Origin: Tenrec ecaudatus
Lineage: Eukaryota > Chordata > Mammalia > Afrosoricida > Tenrecidae
Reading direction: 5' to 3'
Assembly: GCF_050624435.1 (NCBI RefSeq)
Contig: NC_134536.1
Span: 130,974,758 to 131,038,757, forward strand
DNA: 64,000 nt
Shown: positions 32,683 to 44,059 of the stretch, in pieces
How positions within the stretch are numbered: the first letter of the stretch is position 1
How the letters are laid out: each line of letters opens with the position of its first letter
Translations under genes and position numbers: made by a program
Notes under the pieces: model-generated
The model's input: the letters and a program-made list of their open reading frames with translations, nothing else
What the model was told of the DNA's origin: nothing
The model's database searches: none

Positions 32683-33535
32683 AAGTCTGGTCCTGGCCCT
32701 GCGATCATTAAGCGTCCTCTCGGACACTCTCCTTTTCTCCCTTGCTTGTGCTTACCTTGCTTTCTGAGTCAGAGGTCTACAACCAAATGTAGCCAATAAA
32801 TTAAATAAATTAAATTAATAAATTAAAAACAAACCAAATGTAGCCAATTGGGCATTCTTTTCAGCAGCAATTCTGACCCCGAGCTGGTTCCTGTTTCCAC
32901 CTGCCTTGTCCTAATGGGTGAACTCTCTCATTCTCCCAACTTGGAGATTGCTCAGTTTTAACAGGATGTCTTTTTTGGCTTTTTTTTTTTTTTTTTTCAA
33001 ATCAAGACAAAAATCTCTTGTGGGCCAAGCCGTGGGGTTCACATGTGGTTGGCTTGCAAGGATTTCCGCCTCCTCTTTTCTCTTTAGACGTTTCCCCCCT
33101 GGCTTTCTCAGAGGTGTTGGTGAGCGCGGCTCAGGGTCCCGCCATACAGCCCCTCATTCTATTCTTAGCGCATCCTTGTACTTTCCTAGCCCCCTGTGGA
33201 AACCTGACAGAGCAACGGATGGAGTTTTCTCTCCTCTCGATTGTTAGGGTTGATTTTGTGTTGCCGTGTTAGCAGCGGCCATTGAACAGCGGTTGGCTCT
33301 TTACAAAGCAAGCCACACACCTTCTCGTCTTTCATCTTCCCAGCCAGTCTGGGAAGCCGTTTCTGTAACAATTGTTCTCATTTTACAAACCAAGCCATGG
33401 GCTTTGGGAGACGAGGCTCAGTTAGTCACAGAAGGAGCCAGGGTGGACTTAAGATCTTTGGCTGCTTTCTCTCTTTTTAAATAATAATACTATTATTTTT
33501 TCCCCTCCAAAAAAAAAGAAAGAAAAGAAAAAGAA
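32683..33535. other. single-copy sequence with A/T simple repeats
   Basis: (AATTA)n at 32797-32828, T19-like run near 32980, A-rich purine run at 33508-33540. No gene recognised. Confidence 0.5.
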
Positions 33536-33539
33536 AGAA

Positions 33540-33800
33540 AACATTACATGATCAAGGAAGGTTTTTAAAATTTTATTATTATTCCATGTTTTTATATCTT
33601 CTATGATCGTGTAGGTTAATCTGGGTTGTTATTCAGTGTTCGTGGTTTTTCTTTCTTTTTTTCCCCTTCTTGATCTTCCTAGTGTTGATTTCTAATTTTA
33701 TAGTGCCGTGATCTGAGAAGACGGTGTGCAGTTTTTCCATGCTCTTAAGCTGAGTGAGGTTTTCTTTGAGGCCTGACTTCTGGTCTGGGCGATGACTGAG
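33540..33800 (-). mobile_element. L1 ORF2 fragment, antisense
   Basis: 'tgttgatttctaattttata', 'gtgatctgagaagacggtg' and 'ttttccatgctcttaagctg' match antisense L1 ORF2. Short and non-coding. Confidence 0.7.
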
Positions 33801-34097
33801 ACAGAACCTACAGGGAACAGTGCTATGGGAACTTAGACCTCATCAGGCATCTCGAGGGAACAAGTCCCGGGGTCTCGGGGCTTCAGACCACAGGCTTAGG
33901 GGACACCAAACTCTAGTGACAAAGGCCCTCGTGAGTAGGGCTGGGGTCTTTAAAAGCTCACAAGCAGCCTTTCACAAGCAACTCTTGGTCTCTATGCCTC
34001 TGGAAGACAGAAAAGGGATGAAAAGACAGAGTGGGAGAAACATGTGTAACAAAATTCAAAATCATACAGAAGCCCATTTTTACTGGTCTGATAGAGA

Positions 34098-34302
34098 GCC
34101 CAGGTGGCATAGTGGCTACGAGTTGGGCCGTGATCCTCAAGGCCAGCAGTTCAAAACCACCAACCCATCCTGTAGGAGAAATACATAGCTTTCCACTCCT
34201 GTACAGGGTTAGGGGCAGTTCTACCCTGTCCTATAAGGTCACCATGAGTCGGCATCAACTTGATGGCTGTGAGTTTGGTTGGGGTTTGGACAGAGACTTG
34301 CA
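34098..34302 (+). mobile_element. AfroSINE, sense, full length
   Basis: Head 'gagcccaggtggcatagtgg', B box 'gcagttcaaaaccacc', body 'ggcagttctaccctgtccta', tail 'caccatgagtcggcatcaac' then 'gtgagtttggttgggg'. Confidence 0.92.
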
Positions 34303-34787
34303 GGGAGCACGGACACTGGCCTTTATTCATGCCTAAATGCCCTGTCATGGCTCAATTTTCAGCTAAACAGCAGACAGATTTATGAGGAGGAGAATGGCAC
34401 TAATATGGTGCACACTCCTTAGAACAGCCGGCCACTTGGAACCAGGAGCACAGCATCGAGCCAAGGCCAAACTCAGAAGGACTAAGAGAGAAGGAAGAAC
34501 GAAACTGGAGGAGACACAGGAGGAAGTGGGCTGTCATGTTTCATGGTGGGGATTGTCATCCAGGAGAGGCAAGCATGGGGAGGAGATACATAGCACCATG
34601 CTATGCCCGGTCTAGGTGCTCCTGCTGCTAGAGCTTCCTGTTTTTTCTTTCCTAGTCATGCTTCTATGAACTGGCAAGGTCTTCCCAGAACCAGATAAAT
34701 GACCCTATAAAGATGTTACATTTATAATCATCGAGATACAAAATGTATATGTATCGTTGTATAGGATCTGGATAAATATTGGTGGTG
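34303..34787. other. single-copy sequence
   Basis: No feature recognised. Confidence 0.4.
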
Positions 34788-34962
34788 TTTGTTGGGTGCC
34801 ATTAACTGGATCTGGTTCATAGCAAACCCCAGGTGACCAAGGAGAGCTGGAGCCTGGTGGTTTGTGGCTGCTATCTTTACGGAAGCAGAGTGCCAAGTTT
34901 TCCCTGTAGAACTGCCGTGTAAACTGTCAACCTTTCAGTCGGCAGCCGAGTGCTTACATTTT
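34788..34962 (-). mobile_element. AfroSINE, antisense, older subtype
   Basis: 'ttgggtgccattaactggat' tail, 'ccctgtagaactgccgtgta' body, 'caacctttcagtcggcagcc' then 'gagtgctta' head. Confidence 0.78.
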
Positions 34963-35761
34963 ATTTATCTGTACATTTCAAAATACTGGTAACAGTTACA
35001 TAGAAAATGTTTTATGGGTTTATAAATGCCAATATATAAAATTTATATGTACAGTTAGACATATTGTTGTATATGGGAGTGCTATGTAATTACAAGTAAA
35101 ATGTATACGTGTAACTAAGAATGATAATAAAGAGCTAACTTTACCTTACATTTGGAATGGACACACACCATTTCATGGTGAGCATTTCCCTGTGGCATCC
35201 AACATCAGTTCTAGCGTAGGGCAATATTATAATTTATGTAGCCAGACTCCTCTTGCTGGGCATTTAATTTGCTTCCAGTTTTGGCTGGTTTAAAAACACT
35301 CTTGATGGTCATTTTTATGCCATACATGTTTGCCTGATTCTGAGATTAGCATGCATGCTGTCCAATTGCATTCTACGTGTGTACCGATTTTTATTCCAAG
35401 AAGAAATATTTATGTCAATCTGACCACATGCTAGCCTGCATTGATTGTGTTATGAAGAATGGTTAGTATTTGGGGTTAAGAAACAAAGTCTCCCTGCTTT
35501 GTTTGCATTTTGGGGGGAGACGGGAGATCCCTCACACCCTCTCCTTATTAAAAAATCCACTTGTGTTTTTTGGGGGAGACTTTCTATTCTGTTACTGGTT
35601 TCTTACAATTACATGTGCTTAATACCCCCTAAACCCTGATGCTTATACTCCACCCCACCAGGAAAACCACTCAGAAAAGGTCATTTCTACCAGAGGGATT
35701 TCTCTTGGAACATACTAGTGGAGGGAAAACACTTCACTGAACCAGTTCATACAAATATTTT
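34963..35761. other. A/T-rich sequence with a possible old L1 end
   Basis: 35200-35340 contains 'tgctgggcatttaatttgct' and 'tccagttttggctgg', weakly like an ancient L1 3' UTR in antisense. The rest is unassigned. Confidence 0.35.
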
Positions 35762-35958
35762 TTACTCTGGCATTGAGTTGATTCTGGTTCATAACGACCC
35801 AGAGGACAGGATAAATCTGCCCTTTTGAGTGTCCAAGACTGCAACTCTTTATAAGAGTAGAAGGCCTCATTTTCCTCCCTCTGCGTGACTGGTGGTTTTG
35901 AACTGCTGACCTTGCATTAGCAGCCCAACTTGGAATGCCGCTAGACCCCGAGGCTCCT
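35762..35958 (-). mobile_element. AfroSINE, antisense, full length
   Basis: 'ggcattgagttgattctggt', 'gtagaaggcctcattttcct', 'ggttttgaactgctgacctt', ending in the head at 'accccgaggctcctt'. Confidence 0.9.
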
Positions 35959-36334
35959 TACATCAGCAGCCGTCAAATCTAGAAAGGTCCTTTCTGGGTT
36001 CGTCTGGGTCTTGTGCGGCACCTGCCCTGCCTCAAAGCACAAAGCCCTGGGAAGGGAGGCGGAGCTCCTAGTCCCGAGATGCCATCTTCAAGAGAAGGCT
36101 CTCCACCAGAATTTACTGACCACTTATTATGAGTCAGGCAAGGTTCCAGTTGTTTGCTGCGGTTTTTAAAGCTTGTTGGCCATTCAAGGAGGTTGGGTGC
36201 TTGGGGAAAATGTGGTCCAAAGTGTCTGAGTTGTAACAAAACATTTGCCATTCAGCGGTGTTGACACGTTTAGCTCAGTAACAGCAGTAGCCTTCATCGG
36301 CCTATGCAGCCACGGTCACTAGCCTTCTGAAGGG

Positions 36335-36460
36335 CAGGCACTTGTATTGCCATCTCCGTTTTGCAGACGAGAAAACGGAGCATCTGAGAAGTGGGGCAGC
36401 TTTCCCAAGGCCTCACACAGCTTAGAAGCAAAGGGGCACATCTTGAAAGCCGGGCAGCTG
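36335..36460 (-). mobile_element. MIR fragment, antisense
   Basis: 'ttttgcagacgagaaaacgg' followed by 'cccaaggcctcacacagctt' is the antisense MIR core. Confidence 0.85.
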
Positions 36461-36569
36461 TCTGATGGCAATGCAGCATGGCTTCCTGAGAATCAATGCT
36501 TCTCTGCCGAGGAGAGTCTGGTGTATCCGCCTGGGAAAGCAGGGTGGAAGGATGCTGGAGAGGTGAGCT

Positions 36570-36660
36570 GATCCGATGCTGTGTGCTTTCTCACCGCTCT
36601 ATGCCTCAGTTTCCACATTTACGAAGCGAGATGGCCAGCTGGTGTGCTTTAGGTTTTTCC
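36570..36660 (+). mobile_element. MIR fragment
   Basis: 'ctatgcctcagtttccacat' with 'ttacgaagcgagatgg' is the sense MIR core. Confidence 0.75.
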
Positions 36661-36933
36661 AGGCTCTGAGGTCTATGACCAGTACTCAGGGGGCAGTCAG
36701 AGACAGCCTTGGCCCGGGTGTGCTGGAAGTAAAACTCCCTCCGGCTCTTAAATCTCAGCTTCGCTGACTCCTCACAGACACAGTGACAAAAAGCATTCAA
36801 TAAAAGCTTGGAAACATCTCTGACACTATTGACGGGAGCAAGGAGGACGCCCTGTGTGAGCCCCGGGCCAGGGGGAAGGAGGTGATAAGTCTGAACCAGT
36901 GTGTGTCTGTCTCTCATGCTGTCTTCTCCTTAG

Positions 36934-37137
36934 GAAGAGCCAGGGGCCGTGAGCAGGTCAGTTCATTACCACTGTATTCACTGCATTGATTTCCATGGCT
37001 TTGATGAGGAAAACTTCCCACAGGAAGTGCAAATTGCCTTGGGACCTGCCAATCCTGCCAGTATTACCCTGGCATCCTCAGACCTGAGCAGCTGGCCTGG
37101 GGACTCCTCCAGTGAGCATGTGCTTATGAGATTGCAG
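36934..37137 (+). other. exon-like open segment, unconfirmed
   Basis: A pyrimidine-rich acceptor-like stretch ends in 'cttctccttag' at 36933. A 204-base (68-codon) frame without stops follows, and the frame reaches CAG|GTGGGG at 37137/37138, which resembles a splice donor. The frame opens exactly at the acceptor because the preceding in-frame codon is that TAG. The peptide (start EEPGAVSRSVHYHC) matches nothing I know. A frame of this length is common by chance, and the neighbours are MIRs. It is not called as a gene. Confidence 0.15.
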
Positions 37138-37289
37138 GTGGGGGAGGAGCCAGAGCCCAAGACCATGGAGTGGGATGAAGTAGCCACTTAGCTTTTACCT
37201 GGAAACTCTTTACTGGTTCGGAGCCCAGCTTCCCATTCTGTGGTATCAAAGCCCATCTCCTTCAGTGGCCGCACTGTGAGGCAGAAGGC

Positions 37290-37439
37290 TGGTTCCGCCA
37301 GGGAGTCAGCAAGCTTGGGGTCCTCTGTGACTTCAGTTTCCTCATCCATGAAATGGGTATAAAGGTGATACTTACAGAAGATTTGAAATCATTGAACGGG
37401 CCATGGAATGCTCAAAGAACCAACACATCACTCTGGGAA
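37290..37439 (+). mobile_element. MIR fragment
   Basis: 'gacttcagtttcctcatcca' and 'tgaaatgggtataaaggtga' are the sense MIR core. Confidence 0.8.
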
Positions 37440-38240
37440 CAAGTGTACCCAGAATGCTCCTTAGAAAAGTATGCACATACATATGTGTACTTTGGACATG
37501 TTATCGGGAGAGACCTGTGTTAGTCCGGGTAGACTAGAGAAACAAATCCAGGGAGACTCGTATGTGTGTAGGAAAGAGCTTTATATACAAGAGCAATTGA
37601 ATGTTGAGAAAACATCCCAGCCAGTCCAGATCAAGCCCATAAGTCTGATATAAGCCCACATGTCCAGTACCAAGCTATAAAGTCCTCTTCAGACTCATGA
37701 AACACATGTAATGATGCCGAATGCAGGGAGATCACAGGCCTGTGGGTTGGAAGTCTTGTGGATCCAGTGGCATTGTGAGCATCTCAGCACTGGCAGGGAT
37801 CTATGTGCACGGCTTCTCTAGCTCAGGGAATTAGCATAGTTCCATGTGTCTTGTCAGCGACAATGTCTCCCAGCTGATGTGTCCCACCTCCAAGAAGGAA
37901 TCCTCAGGAGAAGGCCATGCCCACACAGAGGTCTCGTTGGCTATGACTTGATTGATGGGCTAGACGCCTTCACTCTTAATCCTCTCGAATTGACACAAGA
38001 TTATATAACTACCACAGGCCATGCCCTGGAGAAGGACATCATGCTTGGTCAAGCAGAGAGGCAGCCCGAAAGGACACGTGAGATGAGATAGATGGACATG
38101 GTGGCTGCAACGCGGGGCTCAAACCTGACAACAATTGTGAACATGGCATCGGATGGGGTGGCATTTTGTTCTGTGGTTCATAAGATTGGTTGGAACTGAC
38201 TAGATGGCATTTAACAGCAACAACAATGACAACAACAACA
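37440..38240 (+). mobile_element. RTE LINE 3' end, sense, split by an LTR
   Basis: Left piece 37440-37515 ('cagaatgctccttagaaaag', 'tactttggacatgttatcgg'). Right piece 38017-38240 ('cctggagaaggacatcatgc', 'tggtggctgcaacgcggggc', 'tggcatttaacagcaacaac'). Joined, the two halves follow the order of the uninterrupted copies at 43500 and 44060. It ends in a (CAA)n-like tail. Confidence 0.88.
37516..38016 (-). mobile_element. solo LTR, MaLR family, copy 6
   Basis: 501 bp, TGTGTTAGTCCGGGTAGACT to ATAACTACCACA. Flanks are GACC at left and GGCC at right. It interrupts an RTE reverse-transcriptase tail, so it arrived after that RTE copy. Confidence 0.88.
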
Positions 38241-39394
38241 TAGAATTACTATGGAGAGTAAATGAGCGACTGTTTATGAAGCACAGCAGCTGGTTCCCGG
38301 TAACTGTTATGGAAATTCAAGCTCTCGGAATGCTTCCTTGACAAAGTATCCGGTAAGACACCATGTCCATGGTGCCCAGCACAGTGCCCGATCCCTAACA
38401 GAGCCCCAGCATCTAGTTATTAAATACAAATTGGCTGAAAGAGACGGGTTTGCCAGCACAGGTGTCGTGCCGGTTTATGATACATTCTGAGGCGCTGTCA
38501 CCGTGGACTCTTCCGGATGCTCCTGTCACTCAGAAACCAGGACACAGGACAACTTGGCTATGCTTCCTTGCTTCCTGTCAACAGGTTCTTTGGAGTCTTG
38601 GGGGGCCAACACGTGGTAGTCACTGGGCAGGGTCTTGAAGACAGACGCCAACCTAGAGGGAGAAGGCAGTGACTCGCTGAGCATTAGAGCCCCAGCGCAA
38701 CCCCCATGCCCCCCGCCTCCCCCCGCCCGGCCAGAACACTTCTTGCTCAGCCCGAACAGTCACCAGAAAGGCAACGTTCTTCAGGGCCGGAGCGCTAACT
38801 AGCGGAGTGTCTTGCAATTTTTACTGAACCCAGTTTGGATTGTACTATTCTGAAATGCCTGCAGTTAGCGTGTTAGACCCCGATGCTGACTCTTCAGCCC
38901 TGCCAAGGGTGAACTTGCTTCTCACAGTTCCGATGCAGGTGCAGAAAAATGTGTCTCTTCTATTAGAAAACCCCCCAGGAGATCAGGCACTGAGGTACAT
39001 GACAGCAGATTCCTAGCCTCAGGTGGGGACAGGGGCAAACTAGAAGCAGGAGCACTTCTCAGCGCCAATCAACAGGTGCCATCTGATGCCAGGCAAAACA
39101 GTAGGGCCTGGGTTGCGGGGGCTTCCACGTTTTCAAGGGACAGCAACACGCACGGACCCTCAGATAAGATGTCTGAGTGTCTACGGCACAGTCGAAGGAA
39201 ACAAAGCAACAACCTGTGAACACTTTGCAGCTGCGTCTGCCCCCTGTTTCTGATGGGAGTTCCAGTGTGCAGGGGGCAGCAGAGCTGCCCGGGAGGCCGT
39301 GGAGGGCGGCAGCAGCGGTGCCCCTAGCACGTGGCAAATGGCGTTTCTTAAAGCACGTGCCCTCGGCTCCTATGGCCGCATTAACGCACGGGGT
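38241..39394. other. single-copy sequence
   Basis: A C-rich stretch lies at 38699-38735. No repeat or gene recognised. Confidence 0.4.
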
Positions 39395-39630
39395 GGCGTA
39401 AAGCAGCACAAATGTGTTGTCTCACGTTTCTGGAGGCGGGAAGAGTGAATTCAGGGTGTTGGCAGGACCCTGGTCTTTGTGAAACCCCCAGGGGAGAATC
39501 CGCTCCAGCCTTTCTCTTAGTGCCCGGCTTGCTGGCCCCATCCTTGGCTTGTAGATGCCTCCAGCAGTACATGACCCTCTCCTGTGTGTCTGGACACCAG
39601 TCGTACGGGACGAGGGCGCCTCCTAAACAA
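39395..39630 (-). mobile_element. old LTR fragment (MaLR/ERVL-like), antisense
   Basis: 'gtctcacgtttctggaggcg', 'cttggcttgtagatgcctcc' and 'gtctggacaccagtcgtacg' follow a common antisense mammalian LTR pattern. No ends resolved. Confidence 0.5.
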
Positions 39631-39709
39631 ATACTGCAAAAATCCTCTTCTTAAATAAGGCGACATCTATTGGTACTGGGCCTTAGGATTTGTCCATACA
39701 TATGTGTCC

Positions 39710-39908
39710 CGAGGAGCCCTAGGGGCAGAGGCAGAGTGGGTTACACATTGGGCTACTAACCTTAAGGTTAGCTGTTCAAAACCACCAACTTCTCTGAGGA
39801 AGAAAGGTGAAACTCTCTGCTCCCATAAAGATTTATAGTCTTAGAAGCCAATAGGGGGCAGTTCTACTCTGTCCTATAGGGTTGCTGTAGTTGGAACGGA
39901 CTACATAG
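39710..39908 (+). mobile_element. AfroSINE, sense, full length
   Basis: Head 'aggagccctaggggcagagg', 'gggctactaaccttaaggtt', body 'ggcagttctactctgtccta', degraded tail followed by a (CA)9 run at 39938-39955. Confidence 0.9.
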
Positions 39909-40147
39909 GTGTGTATACCTATAACTATATCTATTCACACACACACACACACAGTGAAGGGCACAATTAACCAATAACACCAGTTTAAAGGGCTTTCGAC
40001 GCAGCGTCTCACATCTTGTTACGGTGATGGGATGACACGGATGAGGGGAAGGAGGTTTAGAGAAACCGGGGGCCCGGTGGAAGGTACAGCTGAGACTCGG
40101 ACAGAGGTGTTTGTGCAGCAAGCCCTTTGGCTCACACAGCGTCACGG

Positions 40148-40785
40148 AGCATCTTAGTCATCTGTGTTGCTCTCAGGGGACAGCAAGTAGTTGGCTCTCA
40201 GAAACAGAAACCGGTTTTCTCGCAGCTTAAACAGTAAGAGGTCTGAATACCGAGCGTTGGTTCCAGGGCAAGGCTTTCTCTCTCTCTGTTGCTTCTGGAG
40301 GAAGGTCTTTGTCTCCTTTTGATATCTGTGACCTTCCCTGGACAGCTCCATGCTTCTTGGCATTAACTTGCCCTTGATCCCAGGAGGTTCTCGGTGTAGG
40401 CGCCCTGGTCCAAAGGATGAGCTCTGTCCCTGCCTCCTCTTTCTCGCTTCCGGTTTGTCTTCGTCTCCTTTTATCTTGTGGAAGATGGTAGCCCGGCCAC
40501 ACAGGCAGACTCTCAGGAACCCCCTCACCCAGCAGCTAAGGTCAGCCCAGCAAGGGCTGAGAGCTGAGTGAGCATGGCATATCCCACTCAGACTCTGTCT
40601 CATTAACACAACAAAATATAACCTCATCCCGCCTCATTCCCAAGGTCAGGATTTACCACCTGTCACCAAGGGAGGACAAATGGGGTGATGGCATCATTAC
40701 ACAGCTGCCAACCCCCCGGGCATCCCAGCCCAGCCAAGAGGAGGCAGCATCTCCTGGGGAGGACACATCCAATCCGTGATACCAG
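40148..40785 (-). mobile_element. MLT1-like LTR of another subfamily, antisense
   Basis: 'catcttagtcatctgtgttg', 'gttttctcgcagcttaaaca', 'gttccagggcaaggctttct', 'tgtctcattaacacaacaaa' and 'gtgataccaggta' follow an antisense MaLR LTR. A 157-codon minus frame (40154-40627) lies wholly inside it and is not a gene. Confidence 0.65.
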
Positions 40786-41721
40786 GTATTAGTCAATTTG
40801 TGTTGCTTGCCAGATAAGGGGCTGGGGAAGGCCCAGGTTGAGAGTCTGACAGGCTGGGATCCGGAATCTTGGCCATCAGGAGTCACATCGTTTGGATGGC
40901 ACCTTCCCATCACAATCCCCCAGGGAGAGCCATGCTCTGTGAAGAAGGCGGTGTCAGAACATGGCATGAAGAAAGAGTTGAAGCTCTCATAGCCACAGAC
41001 TGCCTGGCATCATGCAGTGTGTGTGCAGAGATGGTCCTGCGCACTGAATGGGGCCGGGGCCAACGATGCCTTCCTGTCACAAACGTTTACCGGGGGCCAC
41101 TCGGCGCTCAGCACAGAGTCAGATGCTCAGGTAAGCAAATTGGTCTGATGGAACTTGAAATCCAGATGGACAAGAAGCCGGCCTCTAACACAATACCCAC
41201 ACAGGGAAGATGCCCTGACAAGGTGTAAGCTTCTGAAGGGGGCTGGAGGGGACCAGTCCTCTCCCACACAGAGTCTACGCTCTTTATGCACGAACTTCAT
41301 GGATGAGGATGTTCTATTTTCCCTCAAATTTATTCCTTCCTCTAAAATCACTCCCCATGGCAGGCTCACAGTCATGTGTGGGTATGTACCGAGTGGTGAG
41401 TCATCGAGTCACCTGACACACGTGGTCTCAGCTGAGGTGGACGCGTGGTTTCTGTCTTCTTGTTTCGGTTGTCACCGTGTAATCAGACACCCTTTCTGCA
41501 GGCTTCCTTCGGATCTTTGTGTTGGCTGTTGGTGACCTTGCCACTGCAAATGACTCCGGAGTGTAGTGCTGAGGTGTCCTCTGGGCCTCCGACGGATGAG
41601 AAGGCTGTGATGCGCCTGATACACACGTGCTAGACAAGCCATGTCAGGCATGAGGTACAGTGTTAGTGGCCATGAGGTTAATGCTAATGGAGCAGCAATA
41701 TAGGTTACATTCCTGTTAAAA
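40786..41721. other. single-copy sequence
   Basis: No repeat or gene recognised. Confidence 0.4.
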
Positions 41722-41909
41722 CCAAAAAACCAAACTCACTGCCATTGAGTCAATGCTGAGTCACAGCGATGCCCCTTATGAGTTTCTGAGACTGTAACCG
41801 TTTATGGGAATAGACAGCCCAGTCTTTCTCCCAAGGGGCTGCTGGTGGTTTCAAACTGCTGACCATATGTGTGATAGCTCAACGCATAACCACTACGCTA
41901 CCAGGGCTA
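41722..41909 (-). mobile_element. AfroSINE, antisense, full length
   Basis: 'aaccaaactcactgccattg', 'gggctgctggtggtttcaaa', 'accactacgctaccagggct'. Followed directly by the TA-rich array. Confidence 0.93.
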
Positions 41910-41911
41910 AA

Positions 41912-42080
41912 CGGTATATATATGTGTGTTGATATATATATATGTTGAGATATCTATATGTGTGTATATATCTATATAGATATCTCAACACACACATATA
42001 TAGAGTATATATGTATAGTTATATATATAAACACACATATACATATTATAGATACATATACATACACATATGCATATACA
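41912..42080. repeat. TA/TG-rich array with perfect hairpin
   Basis: (TA)n and (TG)n runs. A perfect 17-bp inverted repeat starts TGTTGAGATATC: arms 41943-41959 and 41974-41990, loop 14 bases. Confidence 0.9.
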
Positions 42081-42081
42081 T

Positions 42082-42475
42082 GAGGGATTTTTTAAAATCT
42101 GTGGTAAGTTGGAATTAGAAGCTAAACATAAGAATCTTTCTTCTCAACATCAGTTCCATCAAAGTTGAGGCACTCCTGTGAGTGAGGATATAAGCCACCT
42201 CGTCCATCCTGAAAGTCTGTGTCCTAGGACTGTAGCCATGCCAGTGCAATATTTTTTGCATTATTAACGGAAGAAAAGTAGGCATGCTGTCAATAGACCT
42301 TCCTAAGATTTGAAATCGAAATGAAGTCAGGAGCCAAAGCAGGCCTGTTAGGCGGATGCCTAGTGGTTTCCCATCAAGGGACCCACAGCGTTGCTCTTCT
42401 ATGATAAGAACAGGCGGGAGCTTTGTCGTGAAACTTGGTGCTGAAGGTTTAACTAACTTTCTCAAAACACTATCA
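42082..42475 (-). mobile_element. mariner remnant, 3' end, antisense
   Basis: Starts GAGGGATTTTTTAAAATC (terminal repeat). The reversed strand has the end of a mariner transposase region, 'gcaaaaaatattgcactgg', 'ctttcaggatggacgagg' and 'actttgatggaactgatg'. A different subfamily from the two copies near 49 and 59 kb. The other terminus is not found. Confidence 0.65.
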
Positions 42476-43039
42476 TAACAAGCACATGTTATTGTTCTTT
42501 GACCCTCCAGTAAGTCAACAGGCCAAATGCCCCCAGCACCCCCAGGCCCTGTTGCCAGGCCCTTTGCTTCCGGCCAGTCTACTTTTCCTTGGACTGGACC
42601 ACTTCTACCTCTTGCTTAGATTGTGCTTTGTCTTCAGGATCATACTGGTAGCTCCGTGTTTTAGCTCCATGTACAGTTTTTTTTCCCCCTTAAGAAATGC
42701 TTCAGAGTCTTGAACCCGGTTGTTCAAACTTCCATCGAAAGCTCTGCTTGTCTGCTGATGATCCAGGTGCAATAGTTTTGCCATCCAGTGAGTCAGAAAA
42801 TGTGTTCAACTTCCATTCATCAGCCAGGTTGTGCAGGCTGGATTCTGTTAGGACCTCCATTGTGCAGGCTAGTGTTGGACCCCTTCAACTATGGTGTGGA
42901 CAAGAGTAGTCTGCCACTTCATGGCTTATATTTAACGTGACCATGTCCCTTCTGAAAACCAGTTACCCATTTGTAAACTGCCGATTTTGGTGTGCAGGGG
43001 TATTGTCCCCATAAAATTTTCATATCAAGCCTTAATAGG
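42476..43039. other. single-copy sequence
   Basis: No feature recognised. Confidence 0.4.
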
Positions 43040-43200
43040 TTGTACTGATGGGTAAGTGATGGACTAATGACCACAGAGGCAGTGGTTCAAACCCACCCGC
43101 TGCTCTGTGGGAGACAGATGAGGGTGTGCACTTTCCTTAAGATTCACAGCCTCGGAATCCCTGTATGGGGCTCTGAGAGTCAGAATGACGTTTTTGGGTT
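43040..43200 (+). mobile_element. AfroSINE, sense, divergent
   Basis: 'gtgatggactaatgaccaca', B-box region 'gtggttcaaacccacccg', 'ggagacagatgagggtgtgc', 'gagagtcagaatgacg'. Confidence 0.78.
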
Positions 43201-43499
43201 TGCCACTCATGCTTCACCATACATTTAATGTTGTTCTTGCTTCAATTGTAGCAGGACTCACGTTGCTCTGATGAGGATCTTTTCTGTCATTTTAATCTTC
43301 TTCATGCCCCAAACTAGGTCCTGTTCAGATATGTTCTAAAAAATATGACTTTATTTTGGTACAAAAATTAAATTTCATGGATAATATGTATGAACTTTTT
43401 AAAGACACACACACAGTCTCATTAGTCCATGGGGGAAGGGTGTTGCTATATAGATCTGTGTCTATGCCTATGTCTATGTAATTCTTTGTATTTGAATTA
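43201..43499. other. unassigned sequence
   Basis: A/T-rich with a short (CA)6 at 43406. Nothing recognised. Confidence 0.4.
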
Positions 43500-43860
43500 T
43501 GGTGCTGGAGAAGAATCATGAAAGTATCATGGACTACTAAACGGACAAATACATGTGTATGGGAAGAAGTAAGACCAGAGGGCTCCTTAGAGGAAGAATA
43601 CGAAGACTTTGTCTTACATACTTTGGGCATATTGTCAGAAGAGACCAGTCCCTGGAGAAAGACATCCTGCGTGATAAAGGGGACGGGGGTGAACCCAGAG
43701 AAGGCCCTCAAGGAGATGGATGGACACAGTGGCTGCAGCCACAGGCTCAGGCTCACGCACAATTGCGAGCATGATATAAGGCAGTGCAGTGTGTTGCCCT
43801 GTTGTGCGTAGGGTCGCTGAGGATCGAAGCTGACTCGGTGGTACCCAACAACAATAGCAT
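43500..43860 (+). mobile_element. RTE LINE 3' end, sense
   Basis: Frame fragments read 'LTYFGHIVRRDQSLEKDIL', the conserved C-terminal block of RTE/BovB-type proteins. Then come 'gacacagtggctgcagccac' and the tail 'gtagggtcgctgaggatcga' ending CCCAACAACAA. Frameshifted. Confidence 0.9.
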
Positions 43861-44059
43861 GTAGTTCTAGGGAGGCAAGGCCGATATTGGAACTGAAGTT
43901 GAGAAAGGCCAGGAAGCCCACAGAGGTTTGGTAGCTCCGTTTTGGGTAAGTTAAACCTGAGATCCCCATGTGGTTTGCCAAGCAGGTCGCTGGCCCTGTG
44001 AGGATGGAGCTGTATTAGAGCTGACCTCCTGAGCAGTCCAGTTTGCAGAAGGTGATGGA

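Noticed and set aside
40154..40627. 157-codon minus-strand frame with a charged sequence
   Set aside because: It lies inside an MLT1-like LTR whose ordered words are recognisable. A frame of this size is expected by chance in 64 kb.
43325..43981. 218-codon minus-strand frame, the longest in the window
   Set aside because: It is the antisense of a sense-strand RTE 3' end plus flank.
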